A DNA stretch of 64,000 bases, taken from NCBI GenBank assembly GCA_016721315.1, contig JADKIL010000005.1:186001-250000 (forward strand), given 5' to 3'. Positions within the stretch are counted from its first letter, which is position 1. Each line of letters opens with the position of its first letter. The notes under the pieces were generated by a model. That model was not told where the DNA came from. It saw only the letters and a list, made by a program, of their open reading frames with translations, and did not search any database. Below are positions 1-8,342 of the stretch, in pieces. This DNA is from Candidatus Villigracilis vicinus. Its GTDB lineage: Bacteria > Chloroflexota > Anaerolineae > Anaerolineales > Villigracilaceae. Both the position numbers and the translations under genes were made by a program.

Positions 1-2
1 TC

Positions 3-242
3 CCCAACGACAGTCTGTATCACGAACTCAAGCCCGCCCTTGCGGATGGTCGGCTCAAGTCCCTGCGCCTCATCGGCGACGCTGAAGCGCCCAACATCAT
101 CGCCCAAGCCGTCTTTAGCGGACACCTCGCTGCCAGAGAATTCAACGAAGTCATTGACCCCGATATGACTCCATTTAGGGTGGAGCGATTATTTCAATCA
201 AGAAACGGAGACAAAATTCATGAAGAGGATAAAGGAACTTGA
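3..242 (+). CDS. NADH:flavin oxidoreductase / dienoyl-CoA reductase-like, C-terminal end (partial)
   Basis: The reading frame is open from the window edge and carries the C-terminal end of an old-yellow-enzyme/FAD two-domain oxidoreductase of the trimethylamine dehydrogenase or 2,4-dienoyl-CoA reductase type. The stretch [20 protein letters not shown] is the typical last helix of the FAD/NAD-binding domain. After the conserved VIDPD the tail ([17 protein letters not shown]) looks unlike the family and runs 23 bases into the next gene, so the natural stop was probably lost when the downstream acyltransferase arrived. Substrate cannot be told from this fragment. Family assignment is by recognition of the tail only. 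Confidence 0.6.
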   Translation, partial: PNDSLYHELKPALADGRLKSLRLIGDAEAPNIIAQAVFSGHLAAREFNEVIDPDMTPFRVERLFQSRNGDKIHEEDKGT

Positions 243-1328
243 TGGCATACGTGGAATAGCAATACTACTTGTATTAACTTATCATTATTTTTTCAATGGA
301 GCGGTGATTGATAGCCAATTAGTAAATCAGTTTCTCAAGTTATTACATTTAGGATGGAGCGGCGTTGACCTGTTTTTTGTATTATCAGGCTTCTTAATAG
401 TTGGAGTTTTATTAGACTCAAAAATTCGAGCAACTTTTTTTCCGTCTTTTATATCCGTAGAGCCCTACGAATATTACCGCTATACTATGTATTACTTGCA
501 TCATTCCTTATACTCCCAAGGTTTATTTCAAATGAGGATCTATTCAAACACACTCTCCCATTCTGGAGCTATTTATCTTTTACTCAAAACCTCTTTATGC
601 TCAAGCTTGATTTTGGAAGCAGCTGGTTAGCAGTCACATGGTCATTAGCAGTAGAAGAACAATTCTATCTGTTACTTCCTCTTCTGGTTTGGAAACTCGA
701 CAAAAAGAAGCTGGTATATGTTTTTGTAAGCCTCATTGCCATTGCACCAATCATACGGGTTTTATTTAATGGATTAGGGGGATACATATTTACATTTGCA
801 CGTTCAGATGTTCTCCTGACAGGCGGATTATTAGCTATTGCCTATAGAGATCAAAAAACCAAAGACTTTCTTGTTCGGAACATCAACTTACTGGTCGTTC
901 TATTTTTTATTTTTCTTTTCGGTGCAGGGACATTAATACTTCAAGGATTTACGCATATTGGTGATCCTTTTGTGCATTCATGGATGGGAGGGCTTTACAG
1001 CTTGTTTTTAACTATCTGCATATTAAGCCCAAGTAAAATAACCAATATCTTCGTGTCCAATCCTTTTTTTATTTGGTTGGGCGTTAGGTCATATAGCATA
1101 TATTTATTTCATTTACCAATCACTATTCTTACCCATCAGTTCGTAACCGGGCATAAAAATCCATACTATTCAAATTGGGACGAGTTTTTTGTAACATTAT
1201 TATCAATGGGTATTACGATCGTATTTGCAGAATTATCCATGAAGGTTTTTGAGGGATTTTTTCTTTCATACGGAAAAAGTTTTCAGTACAAATTTGATAA
1301 AACTCCCCTACCCATCTCTAAAGAATAA
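220..1328 (+). pseudogene. Acyltransferase 3 family membrane protein (OafA/YrhL-like), broken by a one-base frameshift
   Basis: Integral-membrane O-acyltransferase of the kind that acylates surface polysaccharides. The first frame has [17 protein letters not shown] with the family's catalytic His and [11 protein letters not shown]; the second has [16 protein letters not shown] and further membrane helices. The frames join at a run of seven T (435-441). Adding one T restores a continuous 369-residue protein reading [20 protein letters not shown], the expected family sequence, so this is one gene with a single deleted base. Start has GGAG upstream. Base composition is strikingly AT-rich compared with all neighbours, suggesting transfer. 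The shift may be a read error, a phase-variable tract or a true mutation; the sequence alone cannot decide. Confidence 0.8.
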
Positions 1329-1352
1329 CTTTTCAACCTGGAAAACTCAATC

Positions 1353-1409
1353 AGAGAATTCGACGAAATCATTGATCCTGATGTGATGCCCTCTAAAATA
1401 GAGATCTAG
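1353..1409 (+). pseudogene. Remnant of a second oxidoreductase 3' end
   Basis: Just after the acyltransferase the reading frame REFDEIIDPDVMPSKIEI followed by TAG matches the tail of the oxidoreductase at the left edge ([18 protein letters not shown]). The DNA is also alignable, with differences mostly at third positions, so this is a diverged paralogous tail rather than a recent direct repeat. No start codon or upstream body of this copy remains, which suggests that a tandem paralogue was replaced or cut by the acyltransferase insertion. Confidence 0.65.
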
Positions 1410-1475
1410 TTTTTAACTCCTCACGTTTCACTTCGCATGGTGAAGCATGAAAAGTGAAATGCGAAAGAAAACTCC

Positions 1476-2828
1476 ATGCCTTCCCCTCTCATCCTTGTTA
1501 CCGGCGCGACGGGTTACATTGCCAGCTTGCTCATCCCGCAATTGCTCGAAAAAGGCTATCGTGTTCGTACAATGGCTCGCCACCCGGAACGCCTCAAAAA
1601 ACGTACATGGTACAAGCAGGTCGAAATGATCCGTGCCGATGTGATGGAACCGGAAACTCTTGCAGCCGCCATGCAAGGCGTGCAGACGGCATACTATCTC
1701 ATCCACAACATGTCACGTGGACATGGGTATACCGAAGCTGAAACCCTGGCGGCTCACAACTTTTCTCAAGCCGCAGAGCAAGCGGGCGTGGAGCACATCA
1801 TCTATCTTGGCGGGCTTGCCGACCCGGAGCAACACATTGCTCCGCATATGCGCTCTCGCATTGAAACTGGTGTAACCCTGCGAAAAGGCAGCGTGCCGGT
1901 GACGGAATTTCGCGCGGGGGTTATTGCGGGCTCAGGCAGCATCTCGTTTGAGATGATCCGTTTTATGACGGAGTTATTCCCGATCATTCCTGGTCCCATT
2001 TGGTTGAAGAACAAATCCCAGCCGATCGCCGTTCAGAACGTCATTGACTATCTGCTGGCTGCATTGACCAATTCCAATGGGCGCGGCGGTGTATTCGAGG
2101 TCGGCATGCAAAAGGTTTTCATTTACACAGACTTGATGAAAATGTATGCCAAGGCACGTGGACTTAAGCGCAGCATGTTCCTGCTGCCCTATGTGCCGGT
2201 CTGGTTCATGGCATTTGGCATTGATCTGATGACGCCTGTGCCATATCCCATTGCGCATGCACTCGTCGGCGGGCTTTCGAGTGACAGTATTATCTTGCAT
2301 GATATGGCAGAAAAAACTTTCCCTGAGGTAAAACTCATGGATTACGAATCAGCCATCACTGAAGCCATGAAGCGTTTGCATCCACTGAGAATAGAACGGG
2401 TATGGGAAGACGGCTCGAGCGGCGTCAAAGTTCTGAAACACGAGGGTTTCTTCATTGACCAGCGCGCAATGAAAGTAGACATCCATGCAGAAAAAATTTT
2501 GAATGTCGTAAAACGCTTTGATAATAATAAAGATTGGCTCTTCGCCAATTGGTTATGGAAATTACGCGGCGCACTGGAAGGAAAACAGAGCGATTTTTAC
2601 GAGGTGGATTTTCAGAACGAGAACATGATTTTGTTTCACTCGAAACTACGCTCTCCCGGCAAAGGCTGGATGGAATGGCGCGTGGAAGAAGGCTTGTTGA
2701 TCCAAACCGCCTATTTCGCCCCGTATGGTTTGGGCGGATTTTTATACTGGTATTTGCTCGCGCCCGTTCACACTTATCTTTTTCGCGGACTGCTTGAGAC
2801 CATTGCAAAAAAAGCAGTGGTACAATGA
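1476..2828 (+). CDS. NAD(P)-binding epimerase-like protein with C-terminal DUF2867-type domain
   Basis: Extended short-chain dehydrogenase/NmrA-like fold. Residues 5-15 (LILVTGATGYI) give the Gly-rich NAD(P)-binding loop, followed by an Arg-rich strand end (RTMARHPERL) suited to NADPH. Residues about 1-290 form the Rossmann and substrate part; about 300-450 resemble the DUF2867 domain seen fused to such proteins, ending in a hydrophobic GGFLYWYLLAPVH. The substrate is unknown. A paralogue of the same architecture lies at 37920-39392 on the other strand. It ends immediately before the cobalamin riboswitch and is probably an independent unit. Confidence 0.75.
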   Translation: MPSPLILVTGATGYIASLLIPQLLEKGYRVRTMARHPERLKKRTWYKQVEMIRADVMEPETLAAAMQGVQTAYYLIHNMSRGHGYTEAETLAAHNFSQAAEQAGVEHIIYLGGLADPEQHIAPHMRSRIETGVTLRKGSVPVTEFRAGVIAGSGSISFEMIRFMTELFPIIPGPIWLKNKSQPIAVQNVIDYLLAALTNSNGRGGVFEVGMQKVFIYTDLMKMYAKARGLKRSMFLLPYVPVWFMAFGIDLMTPVPYPIAHALVGGLSSDSIILHDMAEKTFPEVKLMDYESAITEAMKRLHPLRIERVWEDGSSGVKVLKHEGFFIDQRAMKVDIHAEKILNVVKRFDNNKDWLFANWLWKLRGALEGKQSDFYEVDFQNENMILFHSKLRSPGKGWMEWRVEEGLLIQTAYFAPYGLGGFLYWYLLAPVHTYLFRGLLETIAKKAVVQ

Positions 2829-2839
2829 TTTTATATACG

Positions 2840-2992
2840 ATCAGCAAGCGGCGAAGTCCGGTGAAAACCCGGCGCTGTCGCGCAACTGTAAAGATAGTTG
2901 AACAGTGCAATAGTTGAGTAGTTGAACCACCAAACTACACCATTATCAAGCTGCCAAACTACCCAAGCCAGGTCGCCCGCTCTGATCGGTTC
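2840..2992 (+). promoter_or_regulatory. Cobalamin (B12) riboswitch aptamer
   Basis: The core consensus is plain: AAGTCCGGTGAAAACCCGG, then GCGCTGTCGCGCAACTGTAA, and after a variable insert AAGCCAGGTCGCCCGCTC, the usual order of conserved B12-riboswitch blocks. It precedes an ABC substrate-binding protein and a B12 salvage operon, as expected for repression by adenosylcobalamin. Exact ends of the aptamer are approximate. Confidence 0.92.
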
Positions 2993-3050
2993 AACCACTT
3001 CTCGCGGAAAGGAGGTGGAGAACGGGTCCCAACAGGATTGCCTCTCCCCT

Positions 3051-3077
3051 CCCCAGCCTATGCTGGGGATTTTGATT
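3051..3077 (+). terminator. Riboswitch expression platform: intrinsic terminator
   Basis: CCCCAG and CTGGGG form a stem with a six-base loop, followed by ATTTTGATT. It lies between the B12 aptamer and the btuF start, where a terminator stem would give transcriptional OFF control. An upstream purine-rich stretch (3010-3020) could pair with the pyrimidine-rich 5' side as an alternative fold; that part is inference. Confidence 0.6.
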
Positions 3078-3131
3078 CACACCCAGATACCAAACAGGCA
3101 CATCGTTATTAAATACATATCAGGAGATAAG

Positions 3132-4115
3132 ATGATTCGTAAGATTTTTGTTTTGACCTTGTTGATCGCGCTGCTCACAGCATGTGTTCCGGCGCCTCAA
3201 ACCACACCGGTCGTTGAACCGGCTGCCACTGAAGTTCGCGCCACCGAAGCGCCAACAGAGGCTGTCACTGACGGTCCCATGACTTTAACGGATGGTCTTG
3301 GGCGCGAGGTAACTCTTGCTGCCCCGGCACAACGCATCGTGACCCTTGCCCCGTCACTGACAGAGTTTGTCTTCGCCGTAGGCGCTGGCGAACAGTTGGT
3401 CGGACGCGATGAACTTTCAGACTTCCCTGCCGAAGCAGCGGATATTGTCAGCATTGGTTCAGCATACGGTGGTTTGAATACAGAAGTCATTCTTGCACTT
3501 GAACCGGATCTAGTTCTGGCTGCAGAGATCAATACCCCTGAACAGGTTAACGAATTGGAAGGCTTGGGGTTAACTGTATATTACCTCGCCAATGTACTTA
3601 CTTATGAAGATCTGTACGGACACGTCCAACTTTTTGGAAAGATCACCGGGCACGAAGAAGAAGCTGCAACATTGGCTGCTTCACTTAAGATGCGAGTAGA
3701 GGCTGTGAATTCTGCAGTCGCAAATGTTACTGAAAAGCCAACCGTTTTCTATGAGATCGATGGCAGCGATCCTTCCAAACCTTGGACGACTGGCCCGGGT
3801 ACATTTATGGATACGATGATCAGCATGGCTGGCGGCGAGAATATTGGCGGCGTATTAAGCGACCCCTTTGTACAAATAAGCGCAGAAGAGATCGTTGCAC
3901 AAGACCCCGATATCATCCTGCTTGGCGACACCCTATATGGCGTGACGATCGAATCCATTGCAGAACGAACTGGCTGGGCAAACCTGAGCGCTGTGAAAGA
4001 AGGCAGAATTTTTGCCTTCGACGATAATCTCGCCAGCCGTCCTGGTCCGCGCATGGTAGATGGGTTGGAACAATTGGTAAAGGTCTTGCATCCTGATTTG
4101 GTGATCAATCAATAA
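3132..4115 (+). CDS. btuF: Cobalamin ABC transporter substrate-binding lipoprotein
   Basis: Extracytoplasmic binding protein of the BtuF/FhuD (TroA-type) fold that would capture corrinoids for the BtuC permease. The start at ATG after AGGAG gives a lipoprotein signal ending in LLTAC, with Cys18 as the lipidation site, then a Thr/Pro/Glu linker to about residue 50. Residues about 65-90 (RIVTLAPSLTEFVFAVGAG) are typical of the family. The frame stays open upstream through the riboswitch, but that extension is not credible as protein. The B12 riboswitch in front and cob genes behind make cobalamin or cobinamide the likely ligand over iron siderophores. Confidence 0.88.
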   Translation: MIRKIFVLTLLIALLTACVPAPQTTPVVEPAATEVRATEAPTEAVTDGPMTLTDGLGREVTLAAPAQRIVTLAPSLTEFVFAVGAGEQLVGRDELSDFPAEAADIVSIGSAYGGLNTEVILALEPDLVLAAEINTPEQVNELEGLGLTVYYLANVLTYEDLYGHVQLFGKITGHEEEAATLAASLKMRVEAVNSAVANVTEKPTVFYEIDGSDPSKPWTTGPGTFMDTMISMAGGENIGGVLSDPFVQISAEEIVAQDPDIILLGDTLYGVTIESIAERTGWANLSAVKEGRIFAFDDNLASRPGPRMVDGLEQLVKVLHPDLVINQ

Positions 4116-4121
4116 TTTGCA

Positions 4122-4190
4122 AGGGCGTCCGTTTCAGCAAATAAAAACTATTTGTCAGGCAGAGACGGATCGCCCTCGCTATATTTTTTT
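4122..4190 (+). terminator. Strong stem-loop with U-tract between btuF and btuC
   Basis: AGGGCG-TCCGT (4122-4132) pairs with ACGGATCGCCCT (4165-4176) with one bulge, and inside it CAAATA pairs with TATTTG (4138-4143 and 4149-4154). A run of seven T ends directly at the btuC ATG. This has the form of an intrinsic terminator inside the operon, so it may lower btuC and downstream expression relative to btuF or respond to a signal. Confidence 0.65.
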
Positions 4191-4191
4191 C

Positions 4192-5187
4192 ATGCGCCGC
4201 TTTCCCTTTCTCTCCTCTATTCTTTTTTTTCTATTCGCCTTGCTATTAAGTCTGGCGATTGGGTCTGTTTTTTTGCCAATGAGTGAGATCCTATCCGCCA
4301 TTCGAGGGCAAGGCACGGAACTGACACAGAACATCTTATGGAAGATACGTCTGCCGCGTACAGTCTTGATCGCGATGACAGGCATGGCATTGGGTGGAAG
4401 CGGCGCAGCATATCAAGGCTTATTCCGCAACCCGCTGGCTGACCCATTTCTGATCGGCATCGCTTCCGGTGCTGGATTGGGCGCGGTAGTGACAATGTCT
4501 ATGCAATGGTCTTATTCATTCTGGGGGTTGATGGCAATTCCGCTTTCAGCATTTATCGGCGCGCTGCTGACCGTCTCTTTCGTTTATTTTCTCGCACGCA
4601 TCGGGCAAACGGCACCGGTGACAAACTTGATCCTGGCAGGTGTAGCTGTCTCTTCATTCGCCACATCATTGATGTCATTCCTGATGCTGCGTTCAGACGG
4701 TGAACTGCGCCGCGCCATGAGTTGGTTGATGGGCGGTTCCATCCAACTTGGTTGGACATCTGTACTGGTCATGCTGCCATACCTCATCATCGGCTTGGGC
4801 ACGCTTACCCTGTATGGACATGCCCTCAATTTGATGCAATTCGGTGATGAACAAGCACAGCAACTGGGGCTGAATGTCAATCGCACCAAACAGATCATCC
4901 TCATCACTTCTTCGCTGGCAACAGCAGCGGCAGTTTCGTTCGCCGGGATCATTGGCTTTGTTGGCTTGGTCGTTCCGCACATCATGCGCCTATGGTTTGG
5001 CGGAGATTATCGCCGTTTGATCCCGCTCTCGATCCTTGGCGGGGCGACCGCGCTATTGATCTCAGATGTCATCGCGCGTGTATTACTAGCACCGCAGGAG
5101 CTCCCCGTGGGCATCGTCACAGCTCTGGCAGGCGCGCCATTCTTTTTATGGATCCTGCGCCGCACCAAAACCCAGGGACTTTGGTAA
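4192..5187 (+). CDS. btuC: Cobalamin ABC transporter permease (FecCD family)
   Basis: Inner-membrane permease of the BtuC/FecCD family, about ten membrane helices in 331 residues. Family marks include RLPRTVLIAMTGMALGGSGA near residue 60, NPLADPFLIGIASGAGLGA, and GFVGLVVPHIMRL near residue 270. The ATG chosen lacks a Shine-Dalgarno sequence and sits right after the T-run of a hairpin; the alternative is the TTG at 4117, which would place the hairpin inside the coding region. Its ATPase partner is probably the btuD at the far end of the operon. Corrinoid specificity is inferred from the neighbours. Confidence 0.85.
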   Translation: MRRFPFLSSILFFLFALLLSLAIGSVFLPMSEILSAIRGQGTELTQNILWKIRLPRTVLIAMTGMALGGSGAAYQGLFRNPLADPFLIGIASGAGLGAVVTMSMQWSYSFWGLMAIPLSAFIGALLTVSFVYFLARIGQTAPVTNLILAGVAVSSFATSLMSFLMLRSDGELRRAMSWLMGGSIQLGWTSVLVMLPYLIIGLGTLTLYGHALNLMQFGDEQAQQLGLNVNRTKQIILITSSLATAAAVSFAGIIGFVGLVVPHIMRLWFGGDYRRLIPLSILGGATALLISDVIARVLLAPQELPVGIVTALAGAPFFLWILRRTKTQGLW

Positions 5188-5264
5188 AAAACATATATCA
5201 GAGAACACACAGAGCACGGAGGAAAATCGTCCCCATGTACTCTGCTTAATGAAAAGGATAACAA

Positions 5265-5786
5265 ATGAAAAAAGGACTCCTCATCGTCAACACTGGCGAT
5301 GGCAAGGGAAAAAGTACGGCAGCCTTCGGAACCGTCCTGCGTGCCTGGGGGCGCGGATTTCGCATCTGCGTGGTGCAATTCATCAAGGCAGAAACGGGAC
5401 AATGGGGCGAGATCAAAGCCGCCAAAAAACTCGGCATTGAATGGGTCACCACCGGCGATGGGTTTACATGGACGTCCAAAGACATGGATGAGACCATTGC
5501 GCGGGCACGTCATGGCTGGGAGATCGCCAAAGAAAAGATCGCTAGCGGCAATTACGACCTGATCGTGCTGGACGAATTTACCTACACCCTCACCTATCAA
5601 TGGCTCAACACGACCGAAGTGCTGGATTGGCTGAGCCTCCATCGACCTGCAAATTTGCATCTCATTATCACCGGCAGGTCTGCCCCTGAAGCCTTGACCC
5701 AACAAGCCGACCTCGTTACAGAAATGACGCTCATCAAACATCCATACGAGCAAGGCATTGTGGCACAGGCAGGCATCGAATTTTGA
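5265..5786 (+). CDS. cobO: Cob(I)yrinic acid a,c-diamide adenosyltransferase
   Basis: Transfers the adenosyl group of ATP to cob(I)alamin or cob(I)inamide, giving the adenosylated corrinoid. The 173-residue protein has the CobA/CobO/BtuR P-loop ([12 protein letters not shown], residues 11-22), [14 protein letters not shown], and LDEFTYTL near residue 105, all typical of the family at its usual length. AAAAGGA precedes the start. It is the third gene of the B12 operon, between the importer and cobT, consistent with adenosylation of imported corrinoids. Confidence 0.93.
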   Translation: MKKGLLIVNTGDGKGKSTAAFGTVLRAWGRGFRICVVQFIKAETGQWGEIKAAKKLGIEWVTTGDGFTWTSKDMDETIARARHGWEIAKEKIASGNYDLIVLDEFTYTLTYQWLNTTEVLDWLSLHRPANLHLIITGRSAPEALTQQADLVTEMTLIKHPYEQGIVAQAGIEF

Positions 5787-5790
5787 TTTT

Positions 5791-5824
5791 TACATATCAC
5801 AGAACAAGTCTTATGTGATATGTA
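5791..5824 (+). repeat. Perfect 10-bp inverted repeat in the cobO-cobT gap
   Basis: TACATATCAC and GTGATATGTA are exact inverses separated by 14 bases. It is AT-rich and without a T-run after it, so more likely an RNA-stability or processing hairpin than a terminator. Confidence 0.5.
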
Positions 5825-5834
5825 AGGGACTATC

Positions 5835-6899
5835 ATGACCATCACCGAAACCATCAGATGTATCCAACCACTCGATCTAACCGCAATGGACGCGGCACGC
5901 CAACGGCAAAGTCAACTCACCAAACCAGCAGGCAGTTTAGGTCGGCTGGAAGAACTTTCGATCCAACTGGCGGGGATCCAGCGTAAACCATTCCCTTCGA
6001 TCAACAACAGGGTCATCGTTATCATGGCAGGGGATCACGGTGTTGCAGCTGAGGGTGTTAGCGCATACCCTCAGGAAGTAACGCCGCAAATGGTCTTGAA
6101 CTTTTTGCATGGCGGTGCAGCGATCAACGTGTTGGCACGTCATACAGGGGCACGTGTAGTTGTAGTTGATATGGGCGTTGCCGGTGAAATAAATTCGCCT
6201 ATCAATGAAGCCCCGCTCCTGCACCGGCGGAGAGTCGGCTTGGGGACGATGAATTTGGCAAAAGGTGCAGCCATGAGCCGCCAACAGGCAGAAGAAACCA
6301 TTCAGAGCGGGATCGAAATCGCATTGGATGAAATATCAAAAGGTGCGGATATCCTCGGTACAGGCGATATGGGGATCGGCAACACAACACCTTCTGCAGC
6401 CATCGCCGCTTGCATTTTAGGACGATCCCCAGAAGATATTGTTGGGCATGGCACTGGTGTAGATGAAGCCGGGCTGATACGCAAGATTCATGCGGTGAAG
6501 CGCGGTTTAAAAGTGAATAAACCCAGCCTTGAAGACGGTGTAGATATTCTTGCCAAAGTAGGCGGCTTTGAAATTGGCGGGTTGGCAGGTGTGATGCTCG
6601 GCGCAGCATCAAAGCATGTGCCGGTGATGGTGGATGGTTTTATTTCCACAGCGGCGGCAATGATCGCAGTAATGGTCGCACCACAATGCAGACCTTATTT
6701 AATTTCAGCACACCGCTCAAAGGAAAAGGGACATACCCTCATGCTTGAATGGCTTGGGCTGAAACCCTTGCTTGATCTGGACCTGCGTCTCGGCGAAGGC
6801 ACCGGCGCAGTACTTGGCATTTCATTGGCAGAAGCAGCATGCAAAATATTAAACGAAATGGCAACCTTCGATGAAGCTGGCATAAGTGGAAAGGAGTGA
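5835..6899 (+). CDS. cobT: Nicotinate-nucleotide--dimethylbenzimidazole phosphoribosyltransferase
   Basis: Makes alpha-ribazole phosphate from nicotinate mononucleotide and a lower-ligand base such as 5,6-dimethylbenzimidazole, for the nucleotide loop of B12. At 354 residues it has the normal family length. Seen motifs: TKPAGSLGRLEEL near residue 30, MAGDHGVAAEGVSAYP near 70, GDMGIGNTTPSAA near 180, and LRLGEGTGAVLG near 320 holding the catalytic Glu. Lies in the salvage operon between cobO and cobS. Confidence 0.95.
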   Translation: MTITETIRCIQPLDLTAMDAARQRQSQLTKPAGSLGRLEELSIQLAGIQRKPFPSINNRVIVIMAGDHGVAAEGVSAYPQEVTPQMVLNFLHGGAAINVLARHTGARVVVVDMGVAGEINSPINEAPLLHRRRVGLGTMNLAKGAAMSRQQAEETIQSGIEIALDEISKGADILGTGDMGIGNTTPSAAIAACILGRSPEDIVGHGTGVDEAGLIRKIHAVKRGLKVNKPSLEDGVDILAKVGGFEIGGLAGVMLGAASKHVPVMVDGFISTAAAMIAVMVAPQCRPYLISAHRSKEKGHTLMLEWLGLKPLLDLDLRLGEGTGAVLGISLAEAACKILNEMATFDEAGISGKE

Positions 6900-6966
6900 T
6901 GTATCGTTGTGCGGAGTATGACCTTCATAAAAATTCACAGGACTGTTTCTCGTTATCACCCTCACA

Positions 6967-7713
6967 ATGACACGAAATAATATGACCTCACTTATTGCCG
7001 CCTTTCAATTCCTTACCATCTTCCCCACGATCATCAAACGCATGTTCACCTCGCAAGAGATGGGACGTGCCGTAGGCTGGTTCCCGCTTGTGGGTGTCTT
7101 GCTTGGTTTTGCACTTTACGGGGTGAACCGTGCCGCCGCCTTGCTTTTCCCACAAACCGTCTCTGCCGCGCTGACCCTCTGCGCGTGGATCGCCTTCACA
7201 CGCTTCTTCCATCTCGACGGTTTTATGGACACTCTCGATGGCTTATTCGGCGGCTGGACCCCGGAACGCCGTCTCGAGATCATGAAAGACTCACGTATGG
7301 GGGCATTTGGGACGATCGGCGGAATCCTTGTGCTGCTAACCCAATATGCAGCTCTTTCTTCAACTTTACACCTCTTCCCATCCATAATGCTTGCAACCAC
7401 ACTCGGACGCTGGGCATCTCCGCTTGTGATCTATGCCTTCCCTTACGCCCGTGAAGATGGGCTGGGCATTGAGATGAAACGGAACGTCACCTTCCGCGAG
7501 ATCATCATCGCTACACTCATTGCAGGGATCACCTCCTGGTTGGTCCTTGGCTGGCTGGGATTCGCTTTCATGGTTGGTGCAGCGCTCATTGCCTATCTCA
7601 CTGCCGCCTACACCATGCGACTTATCCCCGGGCTCACCGGCGACATTTATGGAACAGTCACCACCCTGGTTGAAATGCTTATCCTCGTCGCCTTTACTGC
7701 AAACTTCATCTGA
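6967..7713 (+). CDS. cobS: Adenosylcobinamide-GDP ribazoletransferase
   Basis: Membrane enzyme joining adenosylcobinamide-GDP and alpha-ribazole (phosphate), the last step of the nucleotide-loop pathway. The 248-residue protein is polytopic and carries FHLDGFMDTLDGLFGG followed by RRLEIMKDSRMGAFG, the Asp-rich Mg-binding signature. An in-frame ATG at 6982 is an alternative start; neither has a clear ribosome site. It follows cobT and precedes the ribazole phosphatase. Confidence 0.93.
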   Translation: MTRNNMTSLIAAFQFLTIFPTIIKRMFTSQEMGRAVGWFPLVGVLLGFALYGVNRAAALLFPQTVSAALTLCAWIAFTRFFHLDGFMDTLDGLFGGWTPERRLEIMKDSRMGAFGTIGGILVLLTQYAALSSTLHLFPSIMLATTLGRWASPLVIYAFPYAREDGLGIEMKRNVTFREIIIATLIAGITSWLVLGWLGFAFMVGAALIAYLTAAYTMRLIPGLTGDIYGTVTTLVEMLILVAFTANFI

Positions 7714-7730
7714 AACTTGGAACCCACCCC

Positions 7731-8342
7731 TTGAAACTTTTTCTAACCCGCCACGGACAAACCGACTGGAACATTGCCCGCCGTTACCAAGGGCATAGTG
7801 ATACAGCCTTGAATCAAGTTGGCATTCTGCAAACGGAACAACTTGCCGAACGACTATCATCTGAAACTATCCACGCCATTTATTCCAGCGACCTCACCCG
7901 CGCCATGACCACTGCCAAGTCTGTTGCTGCCTTCCATGGGATCGAACCTCATGCCGATATGCGTTGGCGCGAACTATCCTTCGGCGACTGGGAAGGCATG
8001 ACCTATGAAGAAATGTCCGCGCACTCGCCAGAATTGTTTGCCGCCTGGATGAAAGACTCACTCAACATCTCCACCCCGAACGGTGAGACGCATCACCAAC
8101 TGGCAGAACGGGTAACGACTGCTCTTCACGAGATCAAAAACAACCACGCAGATCAAACTGTTCTCATTGTCTCTCACAGTGGAGCGCTTCAAACACTTAT
8201 TGCCGCCACCCTCGGCGTAGACTTGAGCCGCTATTGGCAATTCCGCGTGTCACAGGCTTCTTTATCAGAATTGAACGTATTCGAAGATGGGGCAGTTATA
8301 AACCTCTTAAACGACATCTCGCATCTTGAGAGAGCAAAATGA
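7731..8342 (+). CDS. cobC: Alpha-ribazole phosphatase / histidine phosphatase family
   Basis: Histidine phosphatase superfamily protein of 203 residues starting at TTG. TRHGQTDWN (residues 6-14) holds the phosphorylated His; SDLTRAMTTA, ELSFGDWEGMTYEE and SHSGAL (second catalytic His) follow in the usual order. Position between cobS and cbiP argues for alpha-ribazole-5'-phosphate dephosphorylation over phosphoglycerate mutase activity. Its stop overlaps the next start (ATGA), indicating translational coupling. Confidence 0.87.
   Translation: MKLFLTRHGQTDWNIARRYQGHSDTALNQVGILQTEQLAERLSSETIHAIYSSDLTRAMTTAKSVAAFHGIEPHADMRWRELSFGDWEGMTYEEMSAHSPELFAAWMKDSLNISTPNGETHHQLAERVTTALHEIKNNHADQTVLIVSHSGALQTLIAATLGVDLSRYWQFRVSQASLSELNVFEDGAVINLLNDISHLERAK

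Noticed and set aside
2922..3131. N-terminal extension of btuF
   Set aside because: It runs through the B12 riboswitch; the lipoprotein signal starts at 3132 after AGGAG.
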